Of a stretch of DNA of 64,000 nt, positions 58,470 to 64,000 are shown one piece after another; position 1 is the first letter of the stretch, and each line of letters begins with the position of its first letter. The notes beneath the pieces are model-generated. The model saw only the letters and a program-made list of their open reading frames with translations, had not been told where the DNA came from and ran no database searches. This DNA comes from Micromonospora sp. ATCC 39149 (GTDB taxonomy: Bacteria; Actinomycetota; Actinomycetes; Mycobacteriales; Micromonosporaceae), in NCBI RefSeq assembly GCF_000158815.1, contig NZ_GG657738.1:1054717-1118716 (forward strand), in the 5' to 3' direction. A program made the position numbers and the translations under genes.

Positions 58470-59504
58470 TCACGGTGCCAACCGGCGGCCGGAGGTGGCG
58501 TCGAAGACGTGCGTGTCGGTCCAGCGCACGCCGACGCGCACCGCGGCGCCCCGGTCGGGACGGCGGGTGGTGGGCACCCGGGCGACCACCGGTTTCCCCC
58601 CTTCGAGGGTGAGGTACACGTAGGCGTCCTCGCCGACCACCTCGATCCGGTCGACGATGGCGGGAGCGCCGTGGCCGGTGTCGAGGTTGACCGCCTCGGG
58701 CCGGAAGCCGATCTGCGCCTCGACGGGCAGCGCCGGCGGGTCGCCGGCGGGCTGCAGCGGGCCGCCTGCCGGCAGCAGGTTCATCGCCGGGGAGCCAACG
58801 AACCGGGCCACGAAGACCGTGGCGGGGGTCCGCCAGATCTCCTCCGGGGTGCCCACCTGCTCGATGCGGCCATCGCGCAGCACGGCGATCCGGTCGGCGA
58901 GCACCAGCGCCTCGGTCTGGTCGTGGGTGACGTGAACCATCGTGGCACCGAGGCGGTCATGCAGGGCCCGCAGTTCGGCGCGCATCTCCACCCGCAGCGC
59001 CAGGTCCAGGTTGGACAGCGGCTCGTCGAGCAGGAACACGTCCGGCTCCCGCACCAACGCCCGGGCCAGGGCGACCCGCTGGCGCTCGCCGCCGGAGAGT
59101 TGCCCGGGCCGGCGATCGAGCAGCCCGGCGCAGCCGACCGTCTCGGCCGCTGCCCGGGCCCGTTCGCGGGCCACCCTGTGCGGGGTGTCGCGAACCTCAA
59201 GCCCGAAGGCAATGTTCTCGGCGACGGTCAGGTGCGGGAACAGCGCGTACGACTGGAAGACCATGGAGACGTTGCGCAGGCCGGGCCGCTGGTCGGTGAC
59301 GTCGCGGCCGGCGATGCGCACCCGCCCGGCCGTTACCGGCTCCAGTCCCGCCGCGACTCGCAGCACGGTCGACTTGCCGGCGCCGGACGGACCGAGCACG
59401 ACCAGCAGCTCGCCGCGGGCGACGGCAAGGTCGACCTCGTGCAGGACCGTTTCGGTGCGATATGCGGCACTGACACCGTCGAGGACCAGTCCGGCCTCGC
59501 TCAC
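58470..59504 (-). CDS. Carbohydrate ABC importer ATPase (MsmX/UgpC type)
   Basis: A 344-residue ATPase: Walker A LGPSGAGKST, Q-loop VFQSYALFPHLTVAENIAFG, signature GQLSGGERQRVALARALV, Walker B VFLLDEPLSNLD, switch HVTHDQTEALVLADR, then a C-terminal TOBE domain (AQIGFRPEAVNLD, ARVPTTRRPDRGAAVRVGVR). Importer ATPases with a TOBE domain energise sugar or glycerol-phosphate uptake. Overlaps the binding-protein gene by 4 bp. An operon-encoded ATPase is worth noting because many actinomycetes share one MsiK for all sugar importers. Confidence 0.95.
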   Translation of the reverse strand: MSEAGLVLDGVSAAYRTETVLHEVDLAVARGELLVVLGPSGAGKSTVLRVAAGLEPVTAGRVRIAGRDVTDQRPGLRNVSMVFQSYALFPHLTVAENIAFGLEVRDTPHRVARERARAAAETVGCAGLLDRRPGQLSGGERQRVALARALVREPDVFLLDEPLSNLDLALRVEMRAELRALHDRLGATMVHVTHDQTEALVLADRIAVLRDGRIEQVGTPEEIWRTPATVFVARFVGSPAMNLLPAGGPLQPAGDPPALPVEAQIGFRPEAVNLDTGHGAPAIVDRIEVVGEDAYVYLTLEGGKPVVARVPTTRRPDRGAAVRVGVRWTDTHVFDATSGRRLAP

Positions 59505-60832
59505 CCGTTCTCCCCTCGCGCGAACACCGGCCGGCTCTTGGCGTCCAGTTCGCGGATGACGTCGTCGAGCCGGTCACCGCGGTGCATGGCGTTCTCCAAA
59601 ATGCCGTAGCTGAGGTCCTCGATCTCCGGCCAGGTGGAGACGGTGGGCAGCGCCCGGACGGTGGGGATGGCGTCGAGGAAGATCTGGGAGTTGCGCGGCG
59701 GCAGGTTCGGGTCGAGGAAGGCCGGAGAGCGGGACGTCTCGATGTGCGACGGTACTGTACGGCCAGTCGCCGCAATGATCTTCTGCCCGTCCGCCGACAT
59801 GGCGTACTCCATGAACCGCCAGGCGGCGTCCTTGTTCCTCGACCCCCGGGTCATGCAGTACGCGTCGGAGTGCAGCACCCCGACCGGCCGCTGGTAGACC
59901 GGAAGCGGGGCGACGTCCCAGTCGAAGCCGGTGATGGTGCGGAAGTTGGTGGTGGCCCGCCGGGAGGTCATCAGCATGGCGAGCCGGCCGTTGAGAAAGC
60001 GGGACTCGTCGTCCTCCGCCTCCACCTCCGCGTCGCTGGGCACCACGCCGTACGCCAGCCGCAGGTCGACGAGGCTCTTCAGCGCCTCCCGAGCGGCGGG
60101 GCTGTCCAGGGCTAGTCGGGTGGGCCGGTCCGGGTCGTCGACGATCTCGCCGCCGTTGGACCACACCAGCGGCGCGAGCCGGATGATCGACGGCTCGACG
60201 CCGAGGCCGTGCACGGCGGGCAGCCGGGCGGCACCCTCCGCCTCGGTGCCCTTGATGACCAGGCCGCGGCCGTCACGGGTCATCGCGGTGGCGGTACCGA
60301 CCAGGTCGTTCCAGGTCCAGCCGGGTTTGGGTTCCGGTACGCCGTACCTAGCGAACAGCGTGCGGTTGTAGTAGACGACGAGGCTGGAGACGTTCTGCGG
60401 CAGGCAGAGTTGCTGGTCGTGCCATTTGAACGCGTCCATCGCCACTGGGTAGTAGTCGGCCGGGTCGACCGCGTCGGAGGCGGCGATGCGCCCGTCGAGC
60501 GGCTCGACGACGCCCTTGGCCGCGAACTGGCCGTAGAAGCGGTAGTTCATCAGGAAGACGTCCGGCGGCGCGCCTCCGGCGACGGAGGTGGCCAGCCGGG
60601 CCAGCAGGTCCTTACGGTCGCTGGCCTCGACCAGCTGGACCCGCTCGCCGGGCCGGGCCGCCTCGTACGCGTCGATCAGCGTGCGGTACGCGGCCAGTTC
60701 TTCGGGGGCGCCGAAGACCAGCAGCTTGATCTGCTCCTGGGAGGACGACCCGACGCCGGAGCCGCAGCCGGTGACGGCGAGCGCGCCACACAGCGCCGCG
60801 GCGAGCAGGGACTTCGATCTCACGGTGGTCAT
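59501..60832 (-). CDS. Extracellular sugar-binding lipoprotein (family 1 SBP)
   Basis: A 443-residue binding protein. The signal KSLLAAALCGALAVTGC ends in lipobox AVTGC (Cys23), so it is lipid-anchored. The mature protein has the family 1 layout: AAYRTLIDAYEAARPGERVQ, PPDVFLMNYRFYGQFAAKGV, LCLPQNVSSLVVYYNRTLFA and KDAAWRFMEYAMSADGQKII. It captures an oligosaccharide for the two permeases. It overlaps both neighbouring genes by 4 bp, showing tight operon structure. The exact sugar is not visible. Confidence 0.94.
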   Translation of the reverse strand: MTTVRSKSLLAAALCGALAVTGCGSGVGSSSQEQIKLLVFGAPEELAAYRTLIDAYEAARPGERVQLVEASDRKDLLARLATSVAGGAPPDVFLMNYRFYGQFAAKGVVEPLDGRIAASDAVDPADYYPVAMDAFKWHDQQLCLPQNVSSLVVYYNRTLFARYGVPEPKPGWTWNDLVGTATAMTRDGRGLVIKGTEAEGAARLPAVHGLGVEPSIIRLAPLVWSNGGEIVDDPDRPTRLALDSPAAREALKSLVDLRLAYGVVPSDAEVEAEDDESRFLNGRLAMLMTSRRATTNFRTITGFDWDVAPLPVYQRPVGVLHSDAYCMTRGSRNKDAAWRFMEYAMSADGQKIIAATGRTVPSHIETSRSPAFLDPNLPPRNSQIFLDAIPTVRALPTVSTWPEIEDLSYGILENAMHRGDRLDDVIRELDAKSRPVFARGENG

Positions 60833-61731
60833 TCCCTCGGATCAGAGTGGTCGTGCAGGAAGCGCCGCTGCGCCAGGACGAAGACACCCAGCGCGGGAAG
60901 CGTGGCGATCACTGCCCCCGCCAGGAAGACCGGGAAGTTGGTGGGGTCCAGCAGGGACAGCGACCGCAGCGCCAGCGGCAGGGTGAACAGATCGCGATCG
61001 TAGACGTAGATCAGCGGGTCGAGGAAGTTCGACCAGGTCAAGATGAAGGTCAGCGCGGTGAGCCCGGCGGTCACCGGGCGCACGAGCGGCAGCGCGACCT
61101 GCCACCAGGTGCGTACCGGTGACAGGTCCTCGACCTGGCAGGCGTCGTACAGGTCGGCCGGCAGCGCCCGGAAGGCGAGGTAGTAGACCAGGACGTAGAG
61201 CGGTGAGGTGCCCAGCAGGGCCGGAGCTATCAGAGGGACGAGAGTGTCGGTCAGCCCCAGGAAGCGGAAGATCGCGAAGCGCGGCACGAGCAGCGCCGTC
61301 GGCGGCACCATGAGCGCGACCAGGGAGGCCGCGACCACCACGGCGGTGGTCCGTGGGGCGAGCCGGGCCAGAGCGAATCCGGCCAGCGAGGCGACCAACA
61401 CGCTCAGCGGCACCGCCACGACGGCGACGAGCACCGAGTTGAGCGAGGCGCGCAGCAGGCCGCCCAGGTCGAGGGCGCGTTCGTAGCCGGCGGTGGAGAC
61501 CGGGTCGGGCACCAACTGCGGAGTGGGTGACGGCGGTAGGCCAGGCTCGGTGAGGGAGCCGGAGACCAGCAAGAGCAGCGGTGGCACGAACACCAGGATG
61601 ACGAAGGCCGCACCGAGGGAACGCCACAGCCGGGCGGCCCGCTCGGGCAGCGGTGAGGGGCCGCGGTTGCGGCCCCTCACCAGGATGTTGCCGATGATCC
61701 GTTCCCTACTTGAGCTTGAACTGCCAGGCAC
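60829..61731 (-). CDS. Carbohydrate ABC importer permease (MalG/UgpE type)
   Basis: A 300-residue permease with helices such as LGAAFVILVFVPPLLLLVSG and VLVAVVAVPLSVLVASLAGF; the EAA loop is DACQVEDLSPVRTWWQVALP. The frame's ATG (61731) lies 26 bp inside the upstream propeller gene; GTG 61680, outside it, is an alternative start. Coupled to the SBP by an ATGA overlap. It forms the heterodimeric channel with the permease at 57449. Confidence 0.93.
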   Translation of the reverse strand: MPGSSSSSRERIIGNILVRGRNRGPSPLPERAARLWRSLGAAFVILVFVPPLLLLVSGSLTEPGLPPSPTPQLVPDPVSTAGYERALDLGGLLRASLNSVLVAVVAVPLSVLVASLAGFALARLAPRTTAVVVAASLVALMVPPTALLVPRFAIFRFLGLTDTLVPLIAPALLGTSPLYVLVYYLAFRALPADLYDACQVEDLSPVRTWWQVALPLVRPVTAGLTALTFILTWSNFLDPLIYVYDRDLFTLPLALRSLSLLDPTNFPVFLAGAVIATLPALGVFVLAQRRFLHDHSDPRE

Positions 61732-64000
61732 CGAGGCCGTGTGAGGCGGCGTAGAGGATCCGCTTGCCCGGCACGATGGTCAGCCCGGCGACCTCGACGT
61801 TCGGCATGCCGCCGGCCGCCTTCGCCCAGGAGGTGCTGCCGTTGGCCAGCCGCAGCACACCGAAATCGGTGGAGGCGTACAGGTCGCCGGTGACGTCGTC
61901 CCGGACCAGGTCGGTGATCGGCTGGTCGCCGAAGTTGTACGACCGGTCGGTCCAGGTCGCCCCGCTGCCGGTGGCCTTCACCTCGAACGCGTGCCCGACG
62001 GTGGCCGGGGTGTTGGAGTTGAAACCGCTGTAGGAGATCCACGCCCGGGCCGGGTCAGCCGGGTCGATGTGGACGCTGGTGACAAACCGGTTCGGCGTGG
62101 TGGCGGTGTCGACGCGGGTCCAGGTCACCGCGGAGGCCGGCTCGGCGTCGGCGTTGCGGGTCACGAAGACCCGGCCGGTGCTGGTGCCCGCCCATGCGGT
62201 GGAGGTGTCCGAGTCGACCCGCTGGATGACCGAGACAGCGCCGCCGGCCCGGTCGCCCCACGCGGCGCCGGTCAGGTTGGTGGTACCCAGCGCCTCCCAG
62301 TCACCGCACTGCGCCTCGTACGTGCCGGTCCACGAGTTGCAGATCCGGTCGGCCTCGGCCAGGCTGCGGCCGCCCAGGCCGAAGGTCTTCGTGCGGTACA
62401 CCGACAGTCCGGTGCCGGCGAACATGGTGCCGCTGACCTTCGGGTCGCTGATCACCGGGGCGTAGAACAGGTTGCCGGGCTGGCCGTAGATCGGGTCGGC
62501 GGTCCAGATCCAGCTGCCGACGTCACCGTTGTTGAAGTTCACCTCGGGCGAGACGTCGAAGAAGGTGTGGAACCGGAACTCCGGCTTGCCGACATCCCAG
62601 CCGGAGGCGCCGCCGTCACCGATCATGGTGTTGACCCAGCGGCGGCGCTCGCCCTTGTTCTCCCAGGTGCCGTTGTCCTGGGTACCGCCCTGCAGCAGGT
62701 TCGCGTTGTGCGGGCTGACCGACAGACTGATGAACTGCAGCGTGTTCATGCCCTTGTTGATGCCCTCCAGCTTGGAGGGAATCCTCGCCAGCATTTGCTT
62801 GCAGCGGTCCTTCTGCGCCTGCGTGGTCAGGTTGCGGCCGGGGTTGTCGCACCAGGACGACCGGTCGACGAACTCGCCGCTGGAGCGCATGACGCCGCCG
62901 TCGTTGGCCTCGAAGAACTGGTACGGGTTACGTGGGTTGGTGATCAGCGCGTGCTGGTCGGGGTGCAGGCCGTTGGGGTGCAGCTCGTCGGTACCGTCGT
63001 AGGTCATGTCGGTGCCGCTGACCCCGGCGTCGGTGGAGAGGATGACAGCCCGCTTGTGGGCCACCGTCTCCCCGTAGATGTAGCTGCCGCCGGTGTAGAC
63101 GATGTCCGGGTGCCCCTCGGGAGTGTGCACGAACACGTCGTACCAGCACTGGCCGCCGCACTGGTCGTAGGTCGCGAATCCCGGGTCAGCCGGGTTCGAG
63201 CTGGTCAGATCGGTGAACGTCGGGCTGCCGGTGGCCACGTCGTCGCTGCGGAACAGCCGCGAGTACGGGTTGCCGATGTTGCCCTCGTAGACGTACATCC
63301 GGGTCTTGCCATCCGGCAGGGTGGTCACGTCGATCGCCGCGCGCGTCTGGAACACCGCGGCGTTGAGCGACGGCTTAATCTGCGTCCACGTCGCCCCAGC
63401 GTCGGAGGAGCGCCACACGCCCCGGGCATAGGAGGAGGCGTAGAGGACGTTCGGGTTCTTCGGGTCGAGCTTGACGTAGCGCACACCCCGTGGCGAGCAG
63501 GAGGTGGTGTTGTTGTACTCGGCCATGCTGCCGGTGCACTCGCTGGCGTCGGCCGAGCCGTTGTGGATGAACTTCCAGCGCTTGCCACCGTCGGTGGACT
63601 TGTACAGGCCCCACTTCTCGGCGTCCGGCACCGGCCTGGTGCCCCCGGTGCAGCAGGAGCTGGACACGCCGCGCAGGGCGGTGGTGGTGGCCACGTAGAG
63701 CGTCTTGGGGTCACCGGGCTTGACGGTGATCTCGCCGATGCCCTTGCCCGCCAACACATCCTTGCCCAACGGGCCGGACCAGGTCAGGCCACCGTCGGTC
63801 GATCGGTACAGGCCGACGCCGGCGACGCAGCCGGAGCCGCAGGTGTTCGCCTCGCCGGTGCCGACGTAGATGGTCAGGCCGGTGGGGTCGTTGCGGTCAA
63901 TCTTCACCGAGCCGGCGGCGTTGATGCCCAGCGGACCGCCGCGGTAGAACCACTTGGGCTCGGCGGCGAGGATGTTCAGGGTGCCCCAGACACCGCCGCC
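61706..64000 (-). CDS. BNR/sialidase-like beta-propeller protein (5' end outside window)
   Basis: The frame is open to the right edge; 764 residues are visible. It is built of repeats with the BNR/Asp-box pattern (GVGLYRSTDGGLTWSG, GLYKSTDGGKRWKFI, GVWRSSDAGATWTQI), i.e. a multi-bladed propeller like GH74 enzymes or VPS10-like proteins. The visible end is ILYAASHGLGAWQFKLK. It is the first seen gene of an operon with a sugar importer, so it may degrade or bind an extracellular polysaccharide whose products are imported. The signal peptide and likely N-terminal domains lie outside the window, and I cannot assign a catalytic class. Confidence 0.85.
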   Translation of the reverse strand, partial: GGGVWGTLNILAAEPKWFYRGGPLGINAAGSVKIDRNDPTGLTIYVGTGEANTCGSGCVAGVGLYRSTDGGLTWSGPLGKDVLAGKGIGEITVKPGDPKTLYVATTTALRGVSSSCCTGGTRPVPDAEKWGLYKSTDGGKRWKFIHNGSADASECTGSMAEYNNTTSCSPRGVRYVKLDPKNPNVLYASSYARGVWRSSDAGATWTQIKPSLNAAVFQTRAAIDVTTLPDGKTRMYVYEGNIGNPYSRLFRSDDVATGSPTFTDLTSSNPADPGFATYDQCGGQCWYDVFVHTPEGHPDIVYTGGSYIYGETVAHKRAVILSTDAGVSGTDMTYDGTDELHPNGLHPDQHALITNPRNPYQFFEANDGGVMRSSGEFVDRSSWCDNPGRNLTTQAQKDRCKQMLARIPSKLEGINKGMNTLQFISLSVSPHNANLLQGGTQDNGTWENKGERRRWVNTMIGDGGASGWDVGKPEFRFHTFFDVSPEVNFNNGDVGSWIWTADPIYGQPGNLFYAPVISDPKVSGTMFAGTGLSVYRTKTFGLGGRSLAEADRICNSWTGTYEAQCGDWEALGTTNLTGAAWGDRAGGAVSVIQRVDSDTSTAWAGTSTGRVFVTRNADAEPASAVTWTRVDTATTPNRFVTSVHIDPADPARAWISYSGFNSNTPATVGHAFEVKATGSGATWTDRSYNFGDQPITDLVRDDVTGDLYASTDFGVLRLANGSTSWAKAAGGMPNVEVAGLTIVPGKRILYAASHGLGAWQFKLK

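Overview
The window is high-GC actinobacterial DNA, most like Micromonosporaceae (an inference from base composition, GTG starts, F420-type oxidoreductases, a GH74 xyloglucanase and the transposon types; no marker gene fixes the genus). No rRNA, complete tRNA or CRISPR array was seen.

Region by region: 1-0.95 kb, a CmtR-type metal sensor and a CDF cation exporter with a clear operator. 1.25-5.36 kb, an overlapping pair: a 148-residue helical protein and a 1221-residue P-loop NTPase with TPR repeats, arranged like a STAND conflict/signalling system. 5.7-7.9 kb, a MarR/oxidoreductase divergon and a GNAT acetyltransferase. 8.1-10.3 kb, an intact IS21-family element with inverted ends and 5-bp target duplications. 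10.4-20.97 kb, regulator-enzyme pairs (AraC with an F420-type reductase, HxlR with an NmrA-like protein, PadR with a membrane protein), a lysine-rich HTH protein, a deazaflavin-type nitroreductase and a HEAT-like protein, with broken genes between them. 21.2-24.5 kb, ABC-transporter debris and a secreted CBM13-GH74 enzyme. 24.8-32.8 kb is a gene graveyard (TetR, SDR, LysR, IS701, serine hydrolase, ABC ATPase, GerMN, ArsC) with a few intact genes (secreted CBM-like protein, RibD_C-type reductase, ECF sigma factor with SnoaL-like tail, 52-residue Rho_N-like protein).

32.9-36.8 kb holds an MmcQ/YjbR protein, a membrane protein plus XRE regulator under a promoter with direct repeats, a medium-chain dehydrogenase and a lipoprotein. 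From 37.3 to 56.6 kb, two diverged copies of the 3' half of a tRNA-Lys plus its flanking sequence bracket about 19 kb: a secreted sugar dehydrogenase under a LacI-type operator, a broken TPR gene, a giant (about 2,495-residue) LamG-repeat protein, IS debris, a small acidic protein, a two-component system, and an ABC exporter between two convergent DUF418-type membrane proteins. A severed tyrosine-integrase N-terminus lies beside the right copy, so this looks like an old, degraded integrated island.

56.9-64 kb is a minus-strand operon: a beta-propeller (BNR) protein cut by the right edge, then permease, solute-binding lipoprotein, ATPase, second permease and a small lipoprotein, i.e. a carbohydrate ABC importer probably linked to polysaccharide breakdown. 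The candidates most worth attention are the STAND pair, the giant LamG protein with membrane-insertion-like stretches, and the tRNA-bounded island.
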